Assembly (NCBI RefSeq): GCF_003987645.1
Contig: NZ_NGKA01000022.1
Location: 1-45,490 of the forward strand
Direction of reading: 5' to 3'
Source: Vagococcus elongatus
Lineage (GTDB): Bacteria > Bacillota > Bacilli > Lactobacillales > Vagococcaceae
DNA length: 45,490 bases
Shown here: in pieces, positions 8,675 to 16,480 of the stretch
Layout: each line of letters begins with the position of its first letter
Numbering within the stretch: the stretch's first letter is position 1
Notes under the pieces: model-generated
Told to the model about the DNA's origin: nothing
The model's input: only the letters and a program-made list of their open reading frames with translations
Database searches by the model: none
Made by a program: the position numbers and the translations under genes

Positions 8675-9256
8675 CTACAAATTAATCACTTTATCAGCCT
8701 GCTCCATTGCTTCGGCAATATTAAACATGTTTGTCACTTGACCGACTGCCAGCTTATCCAGTAGCTGATAAAAATCTAAACACGCCCCACAAGTCAGGAT
8801 TTCTGTCCCTGAGGATTCGAGGAGCTTTAAATCTTCAATGGCTTGCGACCCCTCACAAGTAATATGAGCGCCCCCATTATAGAAAAGAATTTTCTCTGGA
8901 GGATTATCCAACTCTGTTAACGAGTAGATATAGCTTTTCATTAGCATCGCGCCTAATGTATCATCTCCTCCGCCCATCACTTGATGACCGATACTAATGA
9001 CGACACGCGCGTTAGTGCTGCTGTCTTCCTGTCCGGCAACTTCCACCACCAGCTGGAAATGATTGCCTGTTTCTGAGGCAGACACACGGTGGCCTTTTTG
9101 TGTCACCATTTTGCTGACGTTGTCCACCGCAATTTGATTGTCCACCTGTACGATGATTTCACCTGTTTCCCCAGAAAAATCTTTCAAAGCTTTTTTTACG
9201 GCTACCACTGGTAACGGACAAGGCTGTCCCAGCATATCGATTTCAATTTTTTTCAT
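8675..9256 (-). CDS. yedF: Sulfurtransferase-like selenium metabolism protein YedF
   Basis: This 193-residue fusion has two parts. Residues 1-75 are a TusA/SirA-like domain with the CPLP motif (LGQPCPLPVVAVKKAL, Cys13), the persulfide- or selenide-carrying cysteine in relatives. The C-terminal half is a DsrE-like domain with ILTCGACLDFYQLLD. The combination is the YedF type linked to selenium metabolism next to selD. GAGGATG precedes the ATG. It lies 114 bases after selD and 16 bases before the DUF3343 gene. A likely role is to bind and deliver selenium between SelD and the hydroxylase. Confidence 0.92.
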   Translation of the reverse strand: MKKIEIDMLGQPCPLPVVAVKKALKDFSGETGEIIVQVDNQIAVDNVSKMVTQKGHRVSASETGNHFQLVVEVAGQEDSSTNARVVISIGHQVMGGGDDTLGAMLMKSYIYSLTELDNPPEKILFYNGGAHITCEGSQAIEDLKLLESSGTEILTCGACLDFYQLLDKLAVGQVTNMFNIAEAMEQADKVINL

Positions 9257-9370
9257 TTTTACACATCCTCAAGGTTCATTCATTGACTCTATTTTTTAAT
9301 TTTTAACACTTTACGAATTTTTCTATCTATTAATAAACTATCATAAAATAACCGACGTAAAATTCTCTTT

Positions 9371-10393
9371 TTATAGTAAAATCAGCGGTTTCTGTTCTCG
9401 TTCGACCACCGTACCGATAATAGAAGCTTCTTTATCTGTCTCCTGAATTTCTTTCAGCAGTTTTGAGGCATCTTCAGCCGCCACACTAATCAACAACCCG
9501 CCCGAAGTCTGAGGGTCGAACATGATTTCCTGCATGCCCGACTGGATATCTTCCAGTTCCACTTGACTGCCAAGATGGAGACGATTTCTTTGTCCCCCAG
9601 CTGTCACAATAAATTCATTTGCCAGTTCCAAGGCTTTGGGAATAATCGGCAGCATCTCAGTATCGATTACCAAACTATAATCCTTTCCTGCCATTTCCAA
9701 AGCATGACCAAGAAGGCCAAAACCGGTAACGTCAGTCGCTGCATGGACAGAATATCCCATCATTTTAGCAGCCGCATATTTGTTTAAATGAATCATTTGC
9801 TCAATAGCAAACTCAAATTCCTCAGCACTGACCTGCGCAACCCGATGAGCTGCAAGGATAATGCCCACACCTAAAGGTTTCGTCAAAATCAAAGCGTCCC
9901 CCACCTTGGGAGTATTGTTTTGAACCAAATTATCAGGATGGATTCTTCCAGTAACGGAAAGACCATATTTGGGCTCATGATCATAAATTGAATGTCCGCC
10001 GGCTAAAGTCGCCCCCGATTCAACTATTTTCTCTGCACCGCCTTGAAGCATGCGCTGCAAACTCTCTTTCGGCAGCCGCTCAGGAAAACAAACGATGTTT
10101 AAGGCAATAAACGGCGTTCCTCCCATGGCATAAACATCACTCAATGCGTTAGCTGCAGCAATTTTCCCGAAAATATAAGGGTCATCTACCATGGGAGAGA
10201 AAAAATCTACCGTCTGGATGATTGCCTCATTGTCATTTAAACGATAAACTGCCGCATCATCAGCCTCTTCAAAGCCGATCAGCAAATTCTTATTGTTTAA
10301 CTTAGGCAAATTTTTCAAGTGGTCGCTTAAATCTGAGGCGCCGATTTTGGCACCGCAACCCCCTGAAGTACAAGTTGATAAAAAATCATTCAT
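9371..10393 (-). CDS. selD: Selenide, water dikinase (selenophosphate synthetase)
   Basis: SelD makes selenophosphate from selenide and ATP. The protein has 340 residues. The N-terminal active-site loop is SGGCGAKIG, with Cys13 and Lys16 matching the catalytic Cys and Lys of Escherichia coli SelD (Cys17, Lys20). The second, non-essential cysteine of that loop is Ala here. Downstream segments EADDAAVYRLND, VDFFSPMVDDPYIFGKIAAA and MFDPQTSGGLLIS are typical of the family. The active-site cysteine is Cys, not Sec. No selA, selB or tRNA-Sec is in the window, so this looks like an orphan SelD feeding a selenium-containing molybdenum cofactor. AAGGAG precedes the start. Confidence 0.96.
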   Translation of the reverse strand: MNDFLSTCTSGGCGAKIGASDLSDHLKNLPKLNNKNLLIGFEEADDAAVYRLNDNEAIIQTVDFFSPMVDDPYIFGKIAAANALSDVYAMGGTPFIALNIVCFPERLPKESLQRMLQGGAEKIVESGATLAGGHSIYDHEPKYGLSVTGRIHPDNLVQNNTPKVGDALILTKPLGVGIILAAHRVAQVSAEEFEFAIEQMIHLNKYAAAKMMGYSVHAATDVTGFGLLGHALEMAGKDYSLVIDTEMLPIIPKALELANEFIVTAGGQRNRLHLGSQVELEDIQSGMQEIMFDPQTSGGLLISVAAEDASKLLKEIQETDKEASIIGTVVEREQKPLILL

Positions 10394-10504
10394 TTGATTA
10401 CTCCTTTAAATCCGTCTTAAATGGCTCATACGTCCTCGAAGTATAAACAGCGGCCAAGAAAAACAACTGTTGGCAACTTAAATCGGCACACGAAACTGTT
10501 ACGT

Positions 10505-11080
10505 TCATTCTTCTTTCAACAGTTTGGCGTAGTCTTCTGGGGAATCGATATCTTTCAAGCAAGTCTCATGGACTGCTACAGGTACCCAAGCTTCTGGATG
10601 ATTGTCGCGAACCTCACGACCGCCTCCTTTACCTGAAACATGTATCAGTTCCTGATAGAAGTTTCGTCCAAAAAAAACCGGACTTTCTGGTTCCCCATCA
10701 ACTGTTGGAAAAACAATTTTATCCCCAGCTGCATGTGCTGCAATCTTTTCAAGGACTTCAACCGTCAGCAACGGCTGATCCACTGTTAAATATAAAAAGC
10801 CTAGACTTCCTGAGGCTTTTTTAGTTCCTAAACGAACCGAGTTGCTTTGACCTAAATGACTCTCATGATTGAACACTACGTTTACTTCTTTAGAAAAATG
10901 ACATTTTCCAGCATCTTCAGGCGTAATGACAAGAATGCATTCAGAAAATCCGGCTCTTAAAGTCAATTCTATCACACGTTCCAAAAAAGTTTTGCCTTGG
11001 TACCTTAAAAATAATTTATTTTTCCCCATCCGTGAGGACTGACCACTCGCCATGATGACTGCACTAATTTCCTGCAACAT
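10505..11080 (-). CDS. mocA: Molybdenum cofactor nucleotidyltransferase (MocA-like)
   Basis: This 191-residue GT-A-fold nucleotidyltransferase activates molybdopterin with CTP (MocA) or a similar nucleotide. The nucleotide loop VIMASGQSSRMGKNKLFL is near the N-terminus, and YLTVDQPLLT carries the metal-binding aspartate region. GGREVRDNHPE near the end fits the MocA/MobA group. I chose the ATG at 11080, with TAGGAG eight bases upstream; the ATG at 11086 is too close to that site. It follows xdh across a 65-base gap containing a strong hairpin, so its expression may be set below that of xdh. MocA-type proteins commonly serve xanthine-dehydrogenase-family enzymes, which use the cytidine form of the cofactor. 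Confidence 0.88.
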   Translation of the reverse strand: MLQEISAVIMASGQSSRMGKNKLFLRYQGKTFLERVIELTLRAGFSECILVITPEDAGKCHFSKEVNVVFNHESHLGQSNSVRLGTKKASGSLGFLYLTVDQPLLTVEVLEKIAAHAAGDKIVFPTVDGEPESPVFFGRNFYQELIHVSGKGGGREVRDNHPEAWVPVAVHETCLKDIDSPEDYAKLLKEE

Positions 11081-11093
11081 CTTCATCTCTCCT

Positions 11094-11144
11094 AAAAAAA
11101 CATGAAAGAAAGGTCGGTTCTAATCTTAGAACCGACTGTCATGT
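11094..11144 (-). terminator. Strong hairpin between xdh and mocA (terminator or attenuator)
   Basis: GTCGGTTCTAA (11113-11123) pairs perfectly with TTAGAACCGAC (11126-11136) around a two-base loop, and an outer ACATG/CATGT pair extends it. On the minus strand seven Ts follow the outer stem (11100-11094), just before the mocA ribosome site. It begins right after the xdh stop. It would reduce, not necessarily abolish, read-through into mocA and selD. Confidence 0.75.
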
Positions 11145-11145
11145 T

Positions 11146-13722
11146 TTATTTTTTCTTCTTCTTTTGATAGGGTGTATCTTCGATAGGTAAGGTTGGACGG
11201 AATTTTCCGTCATAGGCAAAGTATGCCCCTGCAATGGCTGGTGCTGTCGGGATAGTCGCAAGTTCTCCGACGCCCTTGATACCATAAGCCAGACCATCTT
11301 TAATACCTCTTGCCTGCACGAACATCGTTTCAATCGGCGGCACTTTTGTCGCGTCCAGCAAGCCTAATGTGGCATATCTTGCCGTGACATAACCATTTTC
11401 CATTGGGAATTTTTCTGTTAAGGCGTACCCCATTCCCATTGCCACACCGCCTTCGATTTGTCCTTGAGCCGCTCGAGGGTTGACTACTTGTCCCACATCA
11501 TAAGCTGCGACAAATTTCTCTACTTTTCCATCTTCCTGCAAAACAGCTACTTGAGAAGCATAACCATAGCCGGCATGGCTGACAGGATTCTTTTTGTCAC
11601 TATTTAATCCATCTGTAACTGCTGAAAACTCTCCGGAAAATTCTTGACCTTCCAAATCATCCATAGAACGTCCCATATCCAATTCATATCGTAATTTCTG
11701 TGCTGCCCGTCTTGTTGCTTCGCCGGTGAATAACGACTGCCTTGAAGCTGTGGTTGTTCCTGCATCAGGTGTCCGACGAGTGTTTGGCGGTTCAACGACG
11801 ATCATTGAGGCATCCACATCTAAAGTTTCACAAGCTACTTGCAGTAAGACCGTGCCGATTCCCTGACCGATTTCAGCTGCACTGGAACGTATGTGGATTT
11901 TCCCATCTTCTACTGAGATGATACTGCGTCCCACATCTTCCAAGCCGACCCCGATACCACTATTTTTAAAGAAGCAGGAAACACCTGCATAAGGGGCTTG
12001 TTCATAAACATCTTTTACCGCAAGCAAACTTTCTTTCAATGCGACATTTCTGGAAACAATCTGACCGTTTGGTAAATTATCCCCCGCTTCCACTGCGTTT
12101 TTATAGCGGATTTCCCATTGAGACAAGCCAACTTTTTCTGCTAACAAGTTAAGGTTGCCTTCTGTCGCAAATGCCGTTTGAGACACTCCAAACCCGCGGA
12201 ATGCGCCGCATGGAGGGTTATTGGTATAAACAGCTGTGCCTTCCACATCGATGGCTTGATACTTATATGGCCCCGCTGCGTGTGTACAAGCTCTTTGCAG
12301 TACAGGTCCGCCTAAAGAGGCATATGCACCAGTATCAGAATAAATGACTGCTTTCATCGCTGTCAAGTTGCCTTCTTCATCGCACCCAGTGGTAAAGTCC
12401 ATTTCCATTCCATGACGTTTAGGATGCACTTTCAAACTTTCTTCTCTGGAAAGCAAAACTTTCACTGGTTTTTGCAGCAAGTATGCGGCAAGTCCTGCAT
12501 GATGCTGGACACTCATATCTTCTTTACCGCCGAAGCCTCCGCCCACAAGTTTAGACTCCACATTGACTTTTTCCAAAGGCAAGCCTAACATACGGGCCAC
12601 TTCACGCTGTTCATCATAAATCCCCTGACTGGCTGTATATAAGAATACCCCATCGTCGTCAGGCATACCGATAGCACATTCAGGTTCCATAAACGCATGT
12701 TCATTGATTGGAACTGAATAATGCTGAGTTACCACATGAGCAGATTTTGCTAATACGGCATCCACATCGCCGGTATTCAAATGCTCGTGACTTAAAATAT
12801 TGCCTTTTTCATGTATTTTAGGAGCATCTTCTGCCAAAGCTTCTTCCCAAGAAAGCAGCGGTGTCAGCTCTTCATACTCTATTTTCACTAAATCTTTTAT
12901 TTCTTGAAGACTTTCTTTTGTAGCCGAAACGACTAAAGCAACAGCATCTCCCACATAGCGAGTCACTTCCCCGACCGGTATCATCACGTCCCAGTCTGAA
13001 ATAAACTCTAAATGTCCTATTTTGTTATTGCCGGGCACATCTGCTGCAGTGAAAACTGCTTCGCAATCTGGATGTGCGAGGGCCTCCGTTGCATCAATTT
13101 TCAACAAACGGGCACGAGGGTAAGCACTTCGAATTGCTGAAGCATGAACCATCCCCGGTACCACCACATCATCCACATATTGACCGGTTCCTAAAGTCTT
13201 TTCGACAGCATCGATTCGTTTGAAGTCATCTCCAAGTTTGGCATTTTCAGGTTCTTGCGGAATCGGTGTATCCTCACGCAACATTTTTGCTGCTATTTGA
13301 ATCGCTTCGACAATTTTCACGTAACCTGTACAACGACAGATATTTCCACGAACTCCTTTTCTGATTTCCTCTTCTGTTGCCTCTGGTTTTTTATTCAACA
13401 GTGCAATAGCGGAAGTCAAAAAGCCCGGAATACAATACCCGCATTGAACAGCACCTGTTTTTGCAAAAGCATACGCAAAAACATCTTTTTGGCGCTCAGT
13501 AATCCCTTCAATCGTAGTTACTTCTTTTCCTTGAACTTTTGACAAAGTAAATAGACAAGATTTGGAAGCCTTTCCATTGATTAGTACAGTACATGCCCCA
13601 CATGATCCCTGATCACATCCATCTTTCGTTCCTGTCAACCGCAAATCATCACGTAAGAAGTTCATTAATTTTTTGTCCTTCTCACAAGTTACTGGCTGAC
13701 CATTAACAGTAAAAGAATACAT
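11146..13722 (-). CDS. xdh: Selenium-dependent molybdenum hydroxylase (xanthine dehydrogenase family)
   Basis: This cytoplasmic hydroxylase adds oxygen from water to a purine carbon; xanthine or hypoxanthine is the likely substrate. The protein has 858 residues. Cys36, 41, 44 and 56 hold one [2Fe-2S] cluster and Cys94, 97, 129 and 131 the second. The molybdopterin domain follows, with GGGFGGKED, GAFRGFGVSQ and the catalytic-glutamate motif GVGELA near the end. There is no FAD domain and no separate FAD subunit gene in the window, so the electron acceptor is unknown. The lysine-rich tail is unusual. The neighbours (mocA, selD, yedF, yqeC, yqeB) mark it as the selenium-dependent type, in which selenium is a cofactor ligand and not selenocysteine. 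GGAG precedes the ATG, and a good promoter lies upstream. Confidence 0.93.
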   Translation of the reverse strand: MYSFTVNGQPVTCEKDKKLMNFLRDDLRLTGTKDGCDQGSCGACTVLINGKASKSCLFTLSKVQGKEVTTIEGITERQKDVFAYAFAKTGAVQCGYCIPGFLTSAIALLNKKPEATEEEIRKGVRGNICRCTGYVKIVEAIQIAAKMLREDTPIPQEPENAKLGDDFKRIDAVEKTLGTGQYVDDVVVPGMVHASAIRSAYPRARLLKIDATEALAHPDCEAVFTAADVPGNNKIGHLEFISDWDVMIPVGEVTRYVGDAVALVVSATKESLQEIKDLVKIEYEELTPLLSWEEALAEDAPKIHEKGNILSHEHLNTGDVDAVLAKSAHVVTQHYSVPINEHAFMEPECAIGMPDDDGVFLYTASQGIYDEQREVARMLGLPLEKVNVESKLVGGGFGGKEDMSVQHHAGLAAYLLQKPVKVLLSREESLKVHPKRHGMEMDFTTGCDEEGNLTAMKAVIYSDTGAYASLGGPVLQRACTHAAGPYKYQAIDVEGTAVYTNNPPCGAFRGFGVSQTAFATEGNLNLLAEKVGLSQWEIRYKNAVEAGDNLPNGQIVSRNVALKESLLAVKDVYEQAPYAGVSCFFKNSGIGVGLEDVGRSIISVEDGKIHIRSSAAEIGQGIGTVLLQVACETLDVDASMIVVEPPNTRRTPDAGTTTASRQSLFTGEATRRAAQKLRYELDMGRSMDDLEGQEFSGEFSAVTDGLNSDKKNPVSHAGYGYASQVAVLQEDGKVEKFVAAYDVGQVVNPRAAQGQIEGGVAMGMGYALTEKFPMENGYVTARYATLGLLDATKVPPIETMFVQARGIKDGLAYGIKGVGELATIPTAPAIAGAYFAYDGKFRPTLPIEDTPYQKKKKK

Positions 13723-13743
13723 TTGCTACACTCCTATCCCCAA

Positions 13744-13753
13744 AATTGTTAAG
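13744..13753. promoter_or_regulatory. AATTGTTAAG element downstream of the xdh promoter
   Basis: AATTGTTAAG at 13744-13753 would fall at about +6 to +15 of the xdh transcript. The same ten bases occur at 6701-6710 in the flavodoxin leader. A shared operator is possible, but ten AT-rich bases can also recur by chance. Confidence 0.35.
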
Positions 13754-13765
13754 GTTTTCACATCC

Positions 13766-13796
13766 ATTATAGCATAAAAAATATTTATTTGGTCAA
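13766..13796 (-). promoter_or_regulatory. Probable promoter of the xdh operon
   Basis: On the minus strand TTGACC (13796-13791) and a perfect TATAAT (13771-13766) are separated by 19 bases. A TG one base before the -10 gives an extended -10 element that can offset the long spacer. Transcription would start near 13759 and read xdh through yqeB. Confidence 0.72.
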
Positions 13797-13827
13797 ATTT
13801 TTTTTGTATTTTTGCTATTTTTCTCCA

Positions 13828-13863
13828 TAAAAAAAGATGCTGAACTTGAATTGTCAACATCTT
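13828..13863 (-). terminator. Terminator of the candidate molybdate uptake operon
   Basis: AAGATGCTGA (13834-13843) pairs with TCAACATCTT (13854-13863) with one G-T pair in the minus-strand RNA. A run of seven Ts follows on the minus strand. It lies 28 bases after the lipoprotein stop at 13892. Confidence 0.82.
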
Positions 13864-13891
13864 ATTTTGATATTTTTAGACCTTTGCAGTT

Positions 13892-14989
13892 TTATCCGGC
13901 ATTTTCCAAAATTTCTTTTAATTTATCCTCTTTTAAGTCTACATGATAAAACAAATCATAAAATTCTTTGACTTCTTCTTCAATATCTAAGCCGTATTCT
14001 TCAGGATAAACTAAATTTCCTAACCACTGCAAACCTATGATTCGATTAACACTTGGCGGAAATCCTAAAAAGTTATACGGGATAGTGGGAACTTGATACA
14101 CTTGACCTGATTTGACTGCTTCCAAGTTTTTCCAAGTGTCATCTTTCATAATCAAGTCGTAAACATCCCCAGACGCTGCAAGAATAATCTCTGGTTGCCA
14201 TTGCATCAATTGCTCCATTGAGATGGTGGTGCCATCTCCCCTTGAGGCAATCTCCACGCCGACTGCTGCATTTTGGACCCCAGAAGTTTCCAAAACTTGG
14301 GCATGGAACGAGCCTTCCGCATTAGTATCCAGACCAATTTCTCCACTTGCGTAATAAACAGTTTTCTTATTATCTCCTAATTTCTCTCTTACTTCCCCAG
14401 CTTTTGCTAATACTCTATCACAATACTCAGAAAGTTTGTCTGCTTCCTTCGGTCTGTTTAATAGTTCCCCAAGCATTTGATATGTCTCACCCATACTATC
14501 TAAATTGGCTTCAATAAAAATCGTAGGTATTTCCAATTGTTCTTGAAGCTTATCCATATCTTCTTTCATAGTATCTTTTTGTTCGCCGATATCAATAATC
14601 ACATCTGGATGTGCTGCACTTAAAGCTTCCATATTCAAGCTGGCATTTTTCCCATAAAATTGGCCAAATTCCGGCAACTCCAAATACTTCTCAGGAAACA
14701 GATCAGCAGCTGCTTCAGGAAAACTATTGGCAGTTCCTACCAGCAAATCTGGTGCAGCAGTGTATAGAACCATTTGTGCTAACGGTCCAGAAGGTGCGAT
14801 TTTAGTAATATCACTTGGGACAGTGACCTCTCTTCCGGCAGAATCAACAAATGTTTTTTCTGATTCTTCAACAGTTGATACTTCTGGCTGACTGCTTTCA
14901 GCGGCTAATTCCTGTTTGTCCTGATTGCCGCATCCTGTGAATGCAACTAATGATAATGTGATTGCAATTGATATGATCGTTTTTTTCAT
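13892..14989 (-). CDS. ABC transporter substrate-binding lipoprotein
   Basis: This 365-residue protein is a membrane-anchored solute receptor. A signal peptide ends in the lipobox LVAFTGC (Cys20), followed by a charged Ser/Glu-rich linker. The body is of the BtuF/FepB/TroA-like class (FVDSAGREVTVP, then HPDVIIDIGEQKDTM and WQPEIILAASGDVYD). The start at 14989 gives a proper signal peptide with AAGGG upstream; an ATG at 15007 adds six residues. Relatives bind siderophores, haem, cobalamin or molybdate. The ModE-type regulator heading this operon and xdhC in it favour molybdate or tungstate, as for the MolABC class, but ligand residues cannot be read from sequence alone. Confidence 0.82.
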   Translation of the reverse strand: MKKTIISIAITLSLVAFTGCGNQDKQELAAESSQPEVSTVEESEKTFVDSAGREVTVPSDITKIAPSGPLAQMVLYTAAPDLLVGTANSFPEAAADLFPEKYLELPEFGQFYGKNASLNMEALSAAHPDVIIDIGEQKDTMKEDMDKLQEQLEIPTIFIEANLDSMGETYQMLGELLNRPKEADKLSEYCDRVLAKAGEVREKLGDNKKTVYYASGEIGLDTNAEGSFHAQVLETSGVQNAAVGVEIASRGDGTTISMEQLMQWQPEIILAASGDVYDLIMKDDTWKNLEAVKSGQVYQVPTIPYNFLGFPPSVNRIIGLQWLGNLVYPEEYGLDIEEEVKEFYDLFYHVDLKEDKLKEILENAG

Positions 14990-15003
14990 AGAAAAACATC
15001 CCT

Positions 15004-15702
15004 TCATTTGTTTATTAATGTGAACGATTTACCCTGAGTTCGACAAGCATTTTGATCTGTCGGAAATTCAGTCACAACTTTTCCTGCCAGCTGATTAACA
15101 CCGTGGGAAAACAGAGTCGCTGACAAGGGCACTGACCCTCCAACTAAGATTGTCTCCACTTCACGACTCAACTCCAACAACCGGGGCAACGTTTTATTAA
15201 CCAATGTTGAACCAGTAATAAAAACGACATCCATTTCCGGTAATAAAAATTCCGTCGCACTTGCAGGATAGGTTCCTTCGATGGCTTTTAATTCAAAAAT
15301 AGTCAAAGCTTCCTTCAACTTCGGATAGCGATCCAAATAATGAAAATAACCGATGGTCGCAATCTTTTGATTTGATGGTTCCTGATAATCAGCAAACACA
15401 TCGTGGGTTCCCTGTATTTTAAAGTTTTGCGAGTTTATGGTTTCCAGCTGATTAAAGTAGCTGTTCATCGCTGCAAGCCCCACACTCGCTTTATCAAAGT
15501 CCCATGATTTAATGAGTTCGCTTACTTCCTGCACACGGCACCCGATGTAAGAATCAAGTGAATACATGGACTCTGAGAAGCACATCGCCGTACCAATGCC
15601 GCAAGTAGTTTCGACAAACACTCGGCGTTTCGTTCTAAAAATATTTGTAATTTTAACATCTTCTGGTAGTTGCTCGATTAATTCATCATAAATTCCCCAC
15701 AT
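15004..15702 (-). CDS. DUF364 (heavy-metal chelation-like) protein
   Basis: This 232-residue protein has an N-terminal DUF4213-like part with RVFVETTCGIGTAMCFSE and a C-terminal Rossmann-like DUF364 part (VVFITGSTLVNKTLPRLLEL, then TILVGGSVPLSATLFSHGV). The family is annotated as putative heavy-metal chelating from structure; no reaction is proven. It lies inside an ABC transporter operon, overlapping the ATPase gene by 17 bases and the lipoprotein reading region at its other end. It may handle the imported metal or oxyanion in the cytoplasm. AAAGGAA precedes the ATG. Confidence 0.82.
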   Translation of the reverse strand: MWGIYDELIEQLPEDVKITNIFRTKRRVFVETTCGIGTAMCFSESMYSLDSYIGCRVQEVSELIKSWDFDKASVGLAAMNSYFNQLETINSQNFKIQGTHDVFADYQEPSNQKIATIGYFHYLDRYPKLKEALTIFELKAIEGTYPASATEFLLPEMDVVFITGSTLVNKTLPRLLELSREVETILVGGSVPLSATLFSHGVNQLAGKVVTEFPTDQNACRTQGKSFTLINK

Positions 15703-16480
15703 GATTGGTTCCTTTCTTCGCTAGACAAACAAAGCGTTTTTCTCCATCTATTGAAAGCTCCACCACTTCAATCGGTGTATTATAAAGAGTCGTCAGTCGT
15801 TGCCCTGTCAGTATTTTTTGGGGATATCCTGCCGCTGTTAATCTCCCTTTTTCCATAATCAACACCCGATCAGCATATTGGAGCGCATGATTAGGATCGT
15901 GGGTCGATTGAAAAATCAGATATCCTTGGGCTGCTAAATAGCGAATCATTTCCAGCACAAGCACTTGATTGCCAAAATCTAAGTTGGCACAAGGTTCGTC
16001 CATCAAAATGATTTTTGCCTGTTGCGCTACTGACCGGGCAATGATTACCAGCTGCTGCTCACCACCGCTAAGTTCAGAAAACAACGACTCTTTCAAATAG
16101 TTTATTTTCAGCAAATCAATTGCCGCCTGAGCCTGCGCTCTTTCTTTTTCCCCCGGCTGGCGATGGGCCTTTAATTGGGGGGTGGTTCCCATCAGAATCA
16201 TCTCAAAAACTGAATAGTCTACCGTATTACCCTTATTTTGAGGGATATAGGACAAAAGCTGTGCTAATTGATTGCGGGAAAGTTTTTGACTGTCATTTTC
16301 ATCAATCAATACCTTGCCCGAATAACTCAATGTATTTAATAGCGAGCGAAACAAGGTGGTTTTACCTACACCGTTTTTGCCCAACAAACAGACCGATTGC
16401 CCCCCTGATAGAGAAAAATTGATGTCATGCAGGATTTTTCTTTTGCCATATGAAACTGATAAATTTTCAACTTCTAACAT
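15686..16480 (-). CDS. ABC transporter ATP-binding protein (BtuD/FepC type)
   Basis: This 264-residue ATPase drives the importer encoded beside it. Walker A is LLGKNGVGKTTLFRSLL near residue 33, the signature is LSGGEQQLVIIAR, and Walker B is IILMDEPCANLDFG, followed by the switch STHDPNH. The closest known class comprises the iron-chelate, cobalamin and MolC-type ATPases. The start shares one base with the permease stop, so the two are translated together. Confidence 0.93.
   Translation of the reverse strand: MLEVENLSVSYGKRKILHDINFSLSGGQSVCLLGKNGVGKTTLFRSLLNTLSYSGKVLIDENDSQKLSRNQLAQLLSYIPQNKGNTVDYSVFEMILMGTTPQLKAHRQPGEKERAQAQAAIDLLKINYLKESLFSELSGGEQQLVIIARSVAQQAKIILMDEPCANLDFGNQVLVLEMIRYLAAQGYLIFQSTHDPNHALQYADRVLIMEKGRLTAAGYPQKILTGQRLTTLYNTPIEVVELSIDGEKRFVCLAKKGTNHVGNL

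Noticed and set aside
10394-10504. Short minus-strand frame between mocA and selD
   Set aside because: About 26 open codons with no ribosome site and no recognisable similarity; likely chance.
9371-13722. Selenoprotein with in-frame UGA or SECIS
   Set aside because: SelD has Cys at its active site and Xdh is open throughout; no Sec machinery is present, so selenium is more likely a cofactor ligand.
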